NCBI GenBank assembly: GCA_963693085.1
Contig: OY856411.1
Location: 72,088,001-72,152,000, forward strand
Reading direction: 5' to 3'
From: Alisma plantago-aquatica
Taxonomy: Eukaryota; Streptophyta; Magnoliopsida; Alismatales; Alismataceae
Length of the DNA: 64,000 nt
A program made the translations under genes and the position numbers. The notes under the pieces were generated by a model. It searched no databases, was not told the DNA's origin, and worked only from the letters and a program-made list of their open reading frames with translations. Numbering within the stretch: the stretch's first letter is position 1; each line of letters starts with the position of its first letter. Positions 10,631 to 23,611 of the stretch are shown here, one piece after another.

Positions 10631-10816
10631 ACCCAAAAATCCCCTAACACATTTTTCCATTTTACACCTCATCCATTCCACCCCACCACGACTATTCCAC
10701 ACACTACCCACCACAAGTGTGCTATACAACACGACCGTTCTACCAAAACCCATACCCAATTTTTCCATTATTCTACCCATTCTACCCTCCCCTCGACTTA
10801 GTGCTTCCCCACCACC

Positions 10817-10825
10817 TATATATAC
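10817..10825 (+). promoter_or_regulatory. TATA box of the solo LTR
   Basis: CTATATATACTTAGG follows the inverted-motif cluster and fits a plant TATA box on the plus strand. Confidence 0.65.
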
Positions 10826-12509
10826 TTAGGTGGCATATGAAGCAAAAAGTTAGCTACCTTCTACCCCTTCTTAGCTCCCCCATTTTGTACCTTAGCCATT
10901 CCATCACTTCCCTACCCCATTTCACCTCCATTTCACCATTTCCACCTCAAAAACCCTAGTTTTCTAGGGTGTTGGCCACTTTCCACCACCATCCCTTGCC
11001 ATTCCATCTTGGAGGAGGGAGAAGCATGTCCTTGTACCTACTGGGGAGGGAGATTGCTTCATCTACACCAAGCTCCATGGATACTTCTACCTCTTTCTTC
11101 TCCATTTTTGTATTTTATTATTCTATGAGTAGCTAAGTCCCTTAGGTGGGCTATTTGGAGTCAAAAAATGTGATTTTGATATCATGTTGGAGGAACGTGG
11201 TATGAAAACATTACAATTTTATTTGCTAAAAATTATTTTCTATTTTGATCTCATTTCCATAAATTATTTTTGGTGTGTGCTTGAAATAACCTAGCATTCT
11301 AGGAAAATTGCTTATAAGTGGCTCTTTTTGGGAATTGCTCCTAGGTCCAATTAGTGTATCCCTACTTTTATTCATATTCCTACATTCTAATAAATTCTCA
11401 TACACCTACGTGAGAGACCTAAGTAGATAGTATAGAAATATTTAGAGTAATTAGCTTGGAGCCTTCTCAAGGCTAGATGGCGCGTGAGGTCTAGAACCTC
11501 ATGTCCACCTTCCATTACTACCCTCAGCCCCTAATTACTGTAAGATTTTCTCGCCTATAAACCTAGGATTGAGTAGATTTTAATTGAATTCAACCTAAAC
11601 CATAATCCAAGTGATCCTCACAAGGGTGGGTGGGAGGTCAAAGGGACTAGTCCCCTTATATACACCCCATCCTTGTCCAAATAGTAGTTTAGGGAAATTC
11701 ATTAGCATCCATCTTGTGATTTGTTTTTGTAATGTAAATGAAAGAGTAATGTTCACATGTTATCACCCCAACTCAATTGACAAGTGCATTCCCCTAAACA
11801 GCCCACACTTCCCTTTATTGCATTAAAACCCTAATTTCCTTATGCTTAACTAGTCTATTGACTTTCTCTTGCCTTGTTCTTGATAGATTAGGTCTTCAAT
11901 TGCCCTTTAGTTTTAACTATTAGCTTAGTGTAGTGTAGATCACTTATTTCTTGCCTTAGTGTAATTCTCTCATTTCTTTCCTTTTCCTGATTAGCTTGTC
12001 ATTTCATGCTATTAGAACTAATTGTCTAGGGTTAGCATAAGTTATGTTTCTTGTTCTCCTTTAATTGTTTACTTGTTCACCCTTAGTGTAATTAACAATA
12101 TCAACCTTCAAACTGTTCTACACTAGGCTTTGTAGTAGGAACCTAGCCAAAACTAACCTAGCTCTAGTTCCCCATTTTTTTGTTGGGTTTGACCCCTAAC
12201 TTGCAGCTTTCCTGTACTGCAAAACGACCCCATGTGCTTGAGGGTATAGTGTGTTAGTGTATGTGAGAAAGCCTTTTAGGGATCTTTATAAATTAGAAAG
12301 ACTCCCAAGTGTATCTCGATCCCTTGAGGTGTACAGCTAATCATAATTATGTTGACTTAGGTGTGTAACCTCAAGGGGGAGGAAAAATGCACCAAGCTTT
12401 TTGGAGCAGTTTCTAGGGATAGAAAGCGCCATATCTCCCTATTAGTTGTGGTGTGATCTCTCCCCTTAAGAACCATCTCTATCCATCTTTCTTGGTTGTG
12501 TTTGGAAAC

Positions 12510-14833
12510 ACACTATCACTTCAATGCAACTAACATTCAAAACCCAGCCATTAAAATCCAACATGCTTTGAAAAATAGGTTTAGCTTTGACATGTTACTC
12601 ATTGGCCTCTATAATAGCATTAAAATCACTAATAATCTCCCAACTCTTATTACCAAAACAAAGAGAAAGATCGCATAGATATGTCCACGTATCTTTACGT
12701 CCAACAACCAAATACTTATCCGCCCCTCCAATGTTCCAAAACAAATGATGAAATCATTACATGGAAAAATAAAGTGATTGCTTCTACAAAAGTGGACATA
12801 TAGAGATAACGTCTCCTCCTCCTATTCTCCATAGAATCTATCTCTCCACAGGGATCTGCACCATTACAAAAGAAATGATCATCAATATCATCATCAAAAT
12901 CCCACACAGTTCTAAGACTACAAACTCTTGAAGGCTCACACTGTTGGTGAGCAAACTGATTTGTGTTGTTCATATGTTGATGTTGCTACCAGAAATGACT
13001 AAAACTAGCTCTAGGAGATGAGACACGTCTCTGTCAACCAAATGCAAATGCTTATCCAATTTTTTGTGTGCCAGAACACTTTTCCTCCGAGTGTGGTAAA
13101 CTACCATGCACATAAGTGAATGGCGGTCATGTATCACTAGGTTTGTTCGATTCGTAAGAAAAGAAACATGGATTGCTTGATTCTCAAACATAGGTGATCT
13201 AGTACCAAAAACAATAGAAGAAGTAGGAGTACATGAGTCCAATCTAAAAGCTTTGGTAGGTATTAGTAAATTCTTTCCTACTTCAGTTAAAGAAAAGCTA
13301 GCATCACCAAAATCTCCTTTAGAAATTATTCTAATTTTGGCATAGAATTTAAAACCTTTATATGTGATCAAACTAAATTCAAGCACATCTTTGTTAAAGG
13401 CTTCAACAAGCATTAAAATACCAGAAATATTTCTCTCAAGTCTTCACCAACTAGAAATCTAAATCAGCCTCCTAAACTATAAAATAGTCTTCGTTAGGGT
13501 GTTGTTGTTGCAATATAAAAGTGGGGCATTTGCAACTCAGACCCAAAGGTTTATGTCTTTATACCCATACATATTTGAGAAATAGGATATATAGTCAAAA
13601 TCTTGTTGTTGAGATTGAAGGAAATACCTTCAAACACCTTGTTTTGTTCTTCCATACTATTGAAGAATACAACTACCTTTCTCTTAGCAAAATAGAAGGA
13701 TTCAGAAGTAAGAGGCCTTCTCCTATGAATTACACATTCCACTGTAGTCTAGGATAAATTATACAACCAAGAAACTAGAACATCTAGGTCCATTTCTTCC
13801 ACAAAATGAGCATGTTTAGGGCCAGTCTAGTCTAAGGCAATATGATTCTTCTTAGGAGTGTGATTGGGGCACCCCTATCCGGACAACTAGGCACCAATGA
13901 AGGGATTTCAAACTAGGATTGCAGACTAAGTGGTCTTCATGAAGGATGGTGTGCCTGCTATGACTATTGTCAACATATTTGGTCAATGTCACTTGGTCGA
14001 AAGCATAAATAGAAAACTTTATGGCCTTGGCATTTATCCTGCCAGTGTCCTCTTCCCATACATCTATAGAAAGTGTCATTTGGAAAATCAAACATCAGTT
14101 TTTGTCTTCTACCCTGATACAGCTCCTCCACGTGTGAGGGCCTGATCAAACCATTCGGGGATGCTTCCAGCCTAGGAGAATTTTCTACAATCTATTGTTC
14201 TACAACAAATAGATTTCCAACGTCTTCAATCGACTCCTTTGGGGGAATTGAAATATCCAAACTTTCTCTTCCCTTCTCTTCAATAATCAATTGCACTTGG
14301 TGAATGCGCGAGCATGGTTTGTTAGATCTCACAATCACTGGGGTGTATTACTTGAAAAGAGAATTCATAGGATTTACATGGAAATTACAATGTTCTAGGA
14401 CCTACCTTGTTCAACTTCCCCATAGCATCAGTCCTAGAAACCTTGATTTCCACATGGATGGTTGTAATGGTGTCACTAGACCTACCTTGTTGGGTTGCCC
14501 AAAAGTATCAATGCAGTAAACCGCTACGGTTGCCATCTTCCTCCTAATTGATAGATAACACTGGGAGACCAATGACAAGAGGCGACCCACATACTTGCAA
14601 CGGCCACCAAGGGAAGAGTATCCCCAAATAGTGGTCTGAGTCCAACCCAATTTACAGAACCCTTGCCGATTGTGAGAAGAAGGGGGTGGTGACTGACTGC
14701 CAGAGAGACAAATCGACATTGAAATTGGCATTGTGTAACGAAGTGCCACAACGGCATGGAGAGGAGTAGGGACGACAGGCCAATGGTTGTGTCTGTCAAG
14801 AGTGATGCGGAAGTGCCAGTTGGAAACTCGCAC
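12510..14833 (-). pseudogene. LINE ORF1 and 5' half of ORF2 endonuclease, decayed
   Basis: Minus-strand translation from about 14830 down shows, in broken frames, a CCHC-like stretch near 14060-14000 (FYRC-GRGHWQDKC) as in plant LINE ORF1, then a region near 13740-13560 resembling the conserved domain of that protein. The endonuclease start follows near 12720-12515 (KSWEIISDFNAI, the usual GDFN box with Gly changed to Ser). ORF1 binds the LINE RNA and the endonuclease makes the target nick. Many stops and shifts are present. The exact 5' end of the LINE is not defined; 14833 is where the last plausible coding similarity fades. Confidence 0.55.
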
Positions 14834-16422
14834 CTTATTCCTTATATATCAAAAACATGTGTGATGCCTAATATACAATAACCTAAACAAAAGAAAAGAG
14901 TTGGGAATCTTAATTACTAAGATTATGTTACCGCAGCATATAAACATTACTTGTCAAGCTTTACCATCCCATATATGTCGTTAAATATTGAGTTGGTTGG
15001 TAGTACTCCTTGGTTTTCACATCCCGTCTTGAGAAAAGTTTTGCATGTTAAAATCTCACACATTTAGTTTTGTAGAATATTGTCACTTACCCACAATGAT
15101 TCCAAAAAGTAATAAGGTATCTATTTGATCAATCCAACCATCATCACTATTTGACTCAAAAATGGTTCTACTCTAGCTCGCATTGGTATCAACAGTCCAA
15201 AGATACATTTTGATCAACTGAATGCTTAGTTCGTCTATAATCAAAGTAAACTAAGTATGAAATTGTACATTGCACAACGATTTTAAAGAATTATTTGTTA
15301 TTGAAAAATATTATATTATAACTCTTTTTGTAAAGGACTGCGCTACATGGGCTTAAAAACACAATATTATGCATAGAAAATAAAATAAAAATATATTTTT
15401 TACTCTAAAAAGTAGCGGCAATAAGGTATTTTATATACAGAAGGACCAGCTCCTATTCTTATTTATCATTAAATCAAATAGAGTAAAACATTATTTAAGT
15501 TCTTGTGAACACGTGTGATGCATAGGCTTAAGTATGCTGCCGTTGTACGTGCTAGGTATAAGACACAAAGCGTCATTTCTAACAAAAAAAGGTAAAACGT
15601 ATTACGCGCACAAGAAATAGTTTGTAATTTAAAAAATGAAAATGAAATTTGTGTTTTATTCCTTTCACTTGTTTTTCATAATTAATGTTGGTAATTAGAT
15701 AAAATAAAGGAAAACTTTATATGCAGTCCCTTCTATAAACAAGTGTCTTGCATGACTGAACAACAATACCGCCAAAAAAAACAGTATTTAAAATATTGTT
15801 ATAAACCCTTCATCTTTTTATTGGTGCTCAAACTGGTTATTGAACCATTAACTTGCGGTTAACAATCCGAAGTGGCTATTGAACCAATAACTTACGGTTA
15901 ACAAACTGAGCAGACTTATGTATTGAGTCAATTGATAGGTATAACGTTATGAATAGACTTCACGGTAGCTTTAATTATGTACTCAACCCCTCTAGTGAAG
16001 GCAAGTCTGAAGTTGCGCAAGTTATAGGCACAGCGTTTTGGTCAAGGATGCTTGTGTGCACAAATATTTCTGACTTGTGAACATGAGTTCCTTTTGGGCG
16101 TACCCTTGCGAATTAAGCCTATTATAAAAGAAAGACAACTTGAATTAACTTCACGCGAACCTGTAACACGTGCAAGTTGTCGGGAACAAAGCGATGCTTT
16201 GTGGAATCTAACGATTCTGGATCTAGGGCGAAATGTAAAGAGACGATTCCGGATCTCATCTAAACCTAAAACAGACTCCGCCCCATGCAGCGTACAGTTA
16301 GGTTGACTAATATACAATACTTGAATTAAATCTAGCTAGAACCCAACTGTCTGTAGCTCAGTGGTTCAGATCCTATAAAAGTAAGAATAGGGAAAAAAAG
16401 AATGTTACAGCTTCGGGTCTCT
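14834..16422. other. Unassigned AT-rich region with one tandem duplication
   Basis: No coding domain, LTR end or RNA gene recognised. It contains a 39-bp direct duplication at 15834-15911. Two overlapping open frames of about 85-90 codons around 16042-16317, one per strand, have no motif I recognise and are probably chance. Confidence 0.5.
15834..15911. repeat. Two tandem copies of a 39-bp unit
   Basis: Units starting TGGTTATTGAACC (15834) and TGGCTATTGAACC (15873) are about 85-90% identical, each ending in a GGTTAACAA stretch. Confidence 0.8.
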
Positions 16423-16534
16423 GAGGGTCAGTTTGGTAGAGTGTAGCCGGATGACAAAGTGTGTGTTTGATGTACATTTTTACATTGTGAACTCACATAA
16501 CTGCACCTTACTATACCTAACCAAACTAGCCCTC
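16423..16534. mobile_element. Short MITE-like element with terminal inverted repeats
   Basis: A 112-bp stretch begins GAGGGTCAGTTTGGTA and ends TAACCAAACTAGCCCTC, giving inverted ends of about 16 bp with two or three mismatches. The sequence GTTTGGT close to a G-rich end is common in plant hAT-type MITEs. I could not find a convincing target duplication. Confidence 0.55.
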
Positions 16535-18446
<1,912 letters not shown>

Positions 18447-18554
18447 TGATAACACCAAATTTTGTGATATTTTAGACTATTTTTCTGTTATCAAAACTGC
18501 CCTTTTAAACTGTGTTCCTCTCTTTTATAAATACTTTTGTAATAATTGGCCAAA
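18447..18554 (+). mobile_element. A2 5' LTR, segment 1
   Basis: The first 108 bp of the A2 LTR, matching 40607-40714. It ends in CCAAA, the target duplication of A1. Confidence 0.93.
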
Positions 18555-20174
18555 TGATGCGATGATTTTGAGTCGCATTTATAGACCGATTTCATATGTG
18601 TTTTGTGCCTTAATTACTCATTTTCATGGATAATATCGCATAATTCACTTAATTTGGTCTTTTGCCATCATTTTATATCAAATCCCCTTTGTTTTACTAT
18701 TTTGAGCATTAATTATCATCTTATTATAAATTGTGTGGATTTACTTGGGCCTGTTGTGAAATTTCAGGAAGAACAAGTATCTGCATCCGTCGATACCATC
18801 GACGGATGTCGATACCATCGACCAAGCCACAGGTTGTCAGCCGAGAAGAGCAATACAGAGTCGATACCATCGACACCCATGTCGATGGCATCGAGATGTC
18901 TCCAGGCTGCTGGCGAGGATGAAGTCGATACCATCGACACAAGTCGATACCATCGACACTAGGAGAGCTACAGCGTCGCTAAACGACAACAACTGACGCT
19001 AAAGGAGTCGATACCATCGACACCTACGTCGATGGTATCGAGATCACCACAGGCGCTCAGAATAAAAGAAAGGAAAGCTGTCGTTAATCTGCTGGGTCGA
19101 TACCATCGACCCGCGTCGATGGTATCGACGCCGGCAGATATGCGTTGGATCTGTTTTGATATCAATCGGACGGCTGTCATTATTTGACGACCTAATTAGG
19201 GACTTATACCTAATGACGGCCGCCCAGAAGGAGGGGAATCTCGTTTTTTATTTTGCATGAGTGCCGAGGAGGAGAGAAAGGAGAACGGAGGCCGAGAAGC
19301 TCATCCCGGGTGATTTGGACGCTGCCGAAGACAATTTCCACCACCGACAGGCGGGGAAAGCTTGTGTTCTACGCCAAGGATCCACCGGTTCTTCTCCGTT
19401 CAGGGGTTTTCCCATTTATTTCACGTTTTTCTTATGAATTCCCCAATTTCTACCATGTATTCGTGTAAGATGAACATGAGAGGCTAAAACCCTCAATCTT
19501 TAGGACCGGGAGTAGCCCGGGGATACATTGTATGATGATTTTATATTGATAATTCATATTTTTCTCTCATATCCGTGGTATAAATTCGTTTTCTCTATTG
19601 CTATTGTTATGTTTGATCACCATAATAATAAATTAATGCCCTTAATCACTTCGACAGAAGGATTAACAGTTGAAAAGAGACGAATTCTACATTAATTAAT
19701 AAAACCCTTGACAAAGGAGTTGTAAAATTAATGGTGGGAACTGAGGGACCGATCTTAATGCGCTTAGTTTAGGGGAATGATTACTATGACGATGGAATCA
19801 ATCTAAATCTAAGTAGTGGATTACACCACGACAGTGGGTAATTCTCATTTCAGGCCACTACCCGGATAGAGAGAGAAGTGTGAGGAATTATATGAAATCT
19901 AACACAATGTTGACCCGCGGTGAAACCGCCATCCTAAAGATATCCCTTTTAATTGATTAAATTAACCTTTAATCGATTGTTTTCTTTGTTTGATTTTTAT
20001 TTTCTTTTAATTTGAACAACAAAACCCTACTTTGTTAATCGGTCTAGCTGATTGCGATTAGTTAGTAGAAGTCTCCAATAATTCACGTATCCCTGAGTTC
20101 GACTCAGGCCTCACAAGGCCTATATTACTCGACGCGTACACTTGCGTTTTTAGCGCGTAGTAAAATACACATCA
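18555..20174 (+). mobile_element. A1 5' LTR
   Basis: Begins TGATGCGATG, ends ACACATCA, then AGTTTT and the PBS. It contains ten copies of the 15-bp palindrome in five pairs (18789-19129). I do not see a canonical TATA box; TTATACCTAA near 19206 is the best candidate. No coding sequence. Confidence 0.95.
18789..19129 (+). repeat. Array of ten 15-bp palindromes in five spaced pairs (A1 5' LTR)
   Basis: The unit is GTCGATACCATCGAC or its complement GTCGATGGTATCGAC: 6-bp inverted arms around a 3-base centre. Starts: 18789/18808, 18860/18881, 18924/18943, 19007/19028 and 19096/19115, so within-pair spacing is 19, 21, 19, 21 and 19 bp. Pairs 1 and 3 are direct; 2, 4 and 5 are inverted. CACAGG-like and AATAAA-like strings recur between pairs, suggesting a degenerate 64-89 bp repeat unit. 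All ten units are identical between the two LTRs. Confidence 0.97.
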
Positions 20175-20180
20175 AGTTTT

Positions 20181-20198
20181 TGGCGCCGTTGCCGGGGA
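20181..20198 (+). other. Primer binding site of A1 (Athila type, tRNA-Asp)
   Basis: TGGCGCCGTTGCCGGGGA lies six bases after the LTR end. This is the standard Athila primer site, complementary to the 3' end of tRNA-Asp including CCA. Confidence 0.92.
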
Positions 20199-20359
20199 TA
20201 CGGCGAATTATTGGCACTTTGAGTGCTAAGAGCGGCCATTCTAGGCCACATTTTTTTTTTATTTTAGAACAAAAAAAAATTCCTTTATTTCTTTATAATA
20301 GTGTTGACTCGTTCAAGGCATTGTACTAAACCACTACTTCCAAATTTCAGGTACTTTGT

Positions 20360-22693
20360 ATGGTGCACACACGTAGTCGAGACTACGTGAATCGCACACC
20401 TGAGGTTCCATCTGCGGGACCAGAGGACGAGGACTACTACGAGGAGGAACACCACAGTGATATAAATTCTGAATCTGAGCAAGAACAAGAAGAAGTAATG
20501 GCTGAAGCACAGACTATATGGGAGAAGATCAAAGCTTCTTCCTCATCAGCTTCAAAGGGGCCTATAAAGAAGCAGGCGATCAACATACCGACATACAAGA
20601 TCGACCCGGCACTGATTAATTTGGTCAAATCCAACGCATTTCACGGGCTGAAAAATGAAGATCCGGTTGCCCACATCAGCCAGTTCGTGGAGAACTGTGA
20701 TATGGTGAAGATAGACCGATTTCCACAAGATGCGTTGTATCTCAAGTTGTTCCCAAGTTCACTGGCAGGAGCAGCGCGTGAGTGGCTACATAACCTCGAT
20801 GATGAGTTTGTCGAATCATGGAATCATATGGTGGAGGTTTTCTTCGAGAGGTTCTTCCCTCCTGAGAAGACCAATGATATGATCCGGAAGATCCACAATT
20901 TCACCCAACAGGCGCGTGAAACTTATTCTGAGACTTGGGAGCGATTCCAAGTCATGTTGAGGAGATATCCACACCATGGACTGGACAAGGAAACCCAAGT
21001 GAAAATCTTCTACTTTGCTCTCTCCGAGCATGATAGAAGCAATTTGGACTCGGCTGGCTCCGGATTTTTCTTGAACAACACTGATACAAGATGCTGGGAG
21101 ATATTAAAGAACATGGCTAGGAAACAGTCATGGGGCGACAGAGGTGCAGTGGAACATGTCAAGGCTGCCGGCGAATCCAGAACAGTTAGGGAGCTGAACG
21201 ACAAGTTAGATCTTCTAGCCAAGAAGCTGCTAACTAAGGAAGATGCATCTGAGGATGAGGAAGCCCAAGTGAAGTTCATGCAACAACAGGGCTATAGAAA
21301 CAATGACTATGCATGGAGAAAGGATAAAAAGTTTTCATGGAAGGATCCGAATAATTTTCTGTAGGATCCGGATGCCAAACCACAGCAAAGAACCGAGGAT
21401 AAGAACACTGAATTACTAACTCAAATGGTCCAGCAAAACCAAGAGATGATGGCCATGTTTGGAAAACAATTGCAATCTCAAGGTGATATTCTAACCAAGT
21501 TTGGGCAGACGCTGCAAAGCCATGGAGCGCAAATGCGGGCATTAGAGACCACCGTGGCTCAGATTTCAAGTGAAGTGGCGGCCATCAAGCACGCCAATCA
21601 ACAGAAACCAGCTGAGAATGCGAATGTGGCCCAAGCACATCATCAGGTTAAGTACATGTCGGTGGTAAGAAATGAGGAATCTCGGGTGCAAGAAGCTGTA
21701 GAAGAAAGAAAAATGACTTTCAATGTGAATGCAACACCGGCGATACCGTATCCACGCACTTACTATAGATTGCCGGGCGGAAACCATTTCTTCAGAAAAT
21801 CAGAGAGAGTTATGAGTATGGTATCTCCATCTAGGCAAGAGGAGCAGGTGCAGGTTGTTTGTGCACATGTGGAGACATCTGAGGCGAGAGAGGAACCACA
21901 ACAAGCTGCCACTATTGATGATGTCTCGCCAAAGCCCACGTCCGAGGGAATAATTGAAGCAAGCTTAGGGGAGGTAGCCCCGAAAAGCTCTTATGTGCCA
22001 CCTCATAGGCGTGTTGAGGCAGCAGATGTTTCAAATGTGGTTAATCCTAAGTCAAAGAAAGAGCATCGTCACTTTAAAAAATTCCTGGAGATATTCCGAA
22101 AACTCCACATCAACGTTCCGTTAGTGGAGATGATCGAGAAAGTACCCGCCTATGGGAGGTTCATTAAAGAAATCATCAATAAGAAGAGGCGGATAAAAGA
22201 CGATGAAATTTATTGGATGAATGAGACGGTGAGCTCTATGATCCAAGGGAGTTCACCAAAGAAGAGAAAGGACCCAGGAGGTTTTTACATACCGTGCTCA
22301 ATAGGTGGTCAACATTTCCCTAAAGCGCAATGTGATTCTGGCGCTAGCATAAATCTCATGCCTTTGGCGACATTTCAAAAGCTGGGGTTAAAAGAGATAA
22401 AGAAGTTGGCTGCAACAATTGAATTGGCGGATGGGTCTACAGTGAGACCCTATGGAGTATGTGAAGATGTTCTAGTCAAAGTGGATAGATTCATATTTCT
22501 GGTGGATTTTGTCGTCATGGATATGCCACCACTCCAAAGTTGTGAAATTCTCCTTGGAAGACCGTTTCAAGCAACGGCGGATGTCGTGACTGCCTTAGGC
22601 AGAGGGACTTTGTCCTTGGGTATTGGAGGAGATCGAGTCAAATTCAAATTACCAAATGATCCTCTGAGCCCAGTTCCCAAGGTGAAAAGATGA
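20360..22693 (+). pseudogene. gag-pro: A1 Gag-protease polyprotein with one in-frame TAG
   Basis: Frame 2 is open for 777 codons apart from TAG at 21362-21364 (codon 335). It starts MVHTRSRDYV. An acidic low-complexity region is followed by a retrotransposon gag domain (about residues 85-230, with VAHISQFVENCD and AREWLHNL), which forms the particle. After a Gln/Met-rich coiled-coil-like segment and a Pro-rich linker, a basic segment (KKRKDPGGFYIPC) leads into an aspartic protease with active site DSGAS at residue 659 and the ILLGRPF flap-side motif. The protease is complete and the frame ends with TGA at 22691-22693. In full Athila elements RT follows here; none does. The TAG could be a C-to-T decay of CAG or, less likely, a read-through codon. 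Confidence 0.9.
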
Positions 22694-22737
22694 TGATTGT
22701 CACACCGTCTAGCCTAAGACGCTAAAGAAGGGCGCTT

Positions 22738-22755
22738 GTTGGGAGGCAACCCAAC
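22738..22755 (+). promoter_or_regulatory. Conserved hairpin with AGGCAA loop after the gag-pro stop (A1)
   Basis: GTTGGG-AGGCAA-CCCAAC forms a 6-bp stem with a 6-base loop, 45 bases after the stop. A2 has the same loop at 38285-38302 with compensatory changes in the stem. The role is unknown; its place between the polyprotein and the next ORF suggests RNA processing, translation or packaging. Confidence 0.7.
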
Positions 22756-22868
22756 CATTGGTACATTAGGATAGTTTAATGTTAGGTGTAGTTTGCTTTT
22801 ATTTTGTTTACTTTTTAGTTTAACAATGATACCTTGATCCGTTTGTTAAATGTGCAGGAACAGGCAGG

Positions 22869-23413
22869 GTCGATACCATCGACACATCAGTCGATGGTAT
22901 CGACATGGGTTCAGGTTGACACCAGCAGAAATCGCACTGCGTCGATACCATCGACGGCCTCGTCGATGGCATCGACATGGTCACAGGCAGGTCGCAATAA
23001 AAATGTTGATGGTATCGACACCCCAGTCGATACCATCGAGATCTCTGGAGATATTCAGACGAATTTTGCTCAGTCAACTCGATACCATCGACGGCCTCGT
23101 CGATGGTATCGACATCATCACAGGTTGAATGCAATAAACGGAGGTGTCGCAATAAAAGCAAGTCGATACCATCGACACCCGTCGATGGCATCGACGGACA
23201 TGTCACCGATCCGCATGAAGACATCGACGACAATCGCAACAGCCACGTCAGCGATCCGGGTGCTGCGTCGATACCATCGAATTCTGTCGATGGTATCGAC
23301 TCGTCAGCGATCCGGGTTTCTCGATCCAGCAAACGTCAGCCGTCGATACCAGCGACAGATGCGGCTACCCGCGAGACGTGTCGATACCATCGACCCACGT
23401 CGATGGTATCGAC
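22869..23413 (+). repeat. Internal array of fifteen 15-bp palindromes (A1)
   Basis: Same unit as in the LTR. Starts: 22869/22890, 22941/22962, 23005/23026, 23078/23099, 23162/23181, 23267/23286, a single at 23342 and 23380/23399. Within-pair spacing is 21, 21, 21, 21, 19, 19 and 19 bp, and all seven pairs are inverted. A few units carry single changes (GTTGAT at 23005, final G at 23040, AGCGAC at 23351). The array begins just after a possible splice acceptor (TTAAATGTGCAGG, 22848-22860) and ends 26 bp before a TATA-like box. Confidence 0.97.
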
Positions 23414-23437
23414 GGGTCAACAGGGGCGTCGATCAAG

Positions 23438-23447
23438 TCTATTTAAG
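23438..23447 (+). promoter_or_regulatory. TATA-like box downstream of the internal A1 array
   Basis: TCTATTTAAGG lies 172 bp before the ATG of the downstream ORF, with a CT-rich leader-like stretch between. Position and sequence fit a second, internal promoter. This is an inference without transcript evidence. Confidence 0.5.
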
Positions 23448-23611
23448 GGGACTTGCAATGTCATATGACATCACACCCTCAGAGCAAGTATCTCCCATTG
23501 CGCCGAGCACTCCCCCGAGCCCTCTACACCTGCGGAGAAGCGCCACCGAGCGGAGAATTTCTCTCCATCTTCACCGAGCTCTTTTCTCCCAATCTCATTC
23601 TTCTCGCAATC

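Larger units (their letters stand above)
10056..12509 (+). mobile_element. Solo LTR of an Athila-like gypsy element
   Basis: It starts TGATGTGATCC, close in form to the A1 LTR start TGATGCGATG, and is flanked by ACACT on both sides (10051-10055 and 12510-12514). Removing it brings the two LINE endonuclease halves together in frame, which confirms the edges. It has a TATA box at 10817 and a repeated-motif region upstream. No PBS or coding domain follows, so it is a solo LTR of about 2454 bp. The right edge can be read as AC plus a 5-bp TSD or CA plus a 4-bp TSD because one A is shared. Confidence 0.7.

Noticed and set aside
16042..16317. Two opposite open frames of 84 and 91 codons, considered as organelle-derived or host gene
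   Set aside because: Neither translation matches a family I recognise, and they overlap fully on opposite strands.
16340..16370. TGTAGCTCAGTGG resembles the A box of a tRNA or tRNA-derived SINE
   Set aside because: No B box (GGTTCGANTCC) at the expected distance and no cloverleaf can be drawn.
18603..18962. Open frame of about 119 codons in the A1 LTR (repeated at 26784)
   Set aside because: It lies in U3, crosses the palindrome array and encodes only repeated VDTID/RYHR strings from the motif; no domain.
22869..23413. CRISPR-like array of regularly spaced short palindromic repeats
   Set aside because: Spacers are only 4-6 bp within pairs and similar to each other between pairs; repeats alternate orientation; the context is a plant retrotransposon without cas genes.
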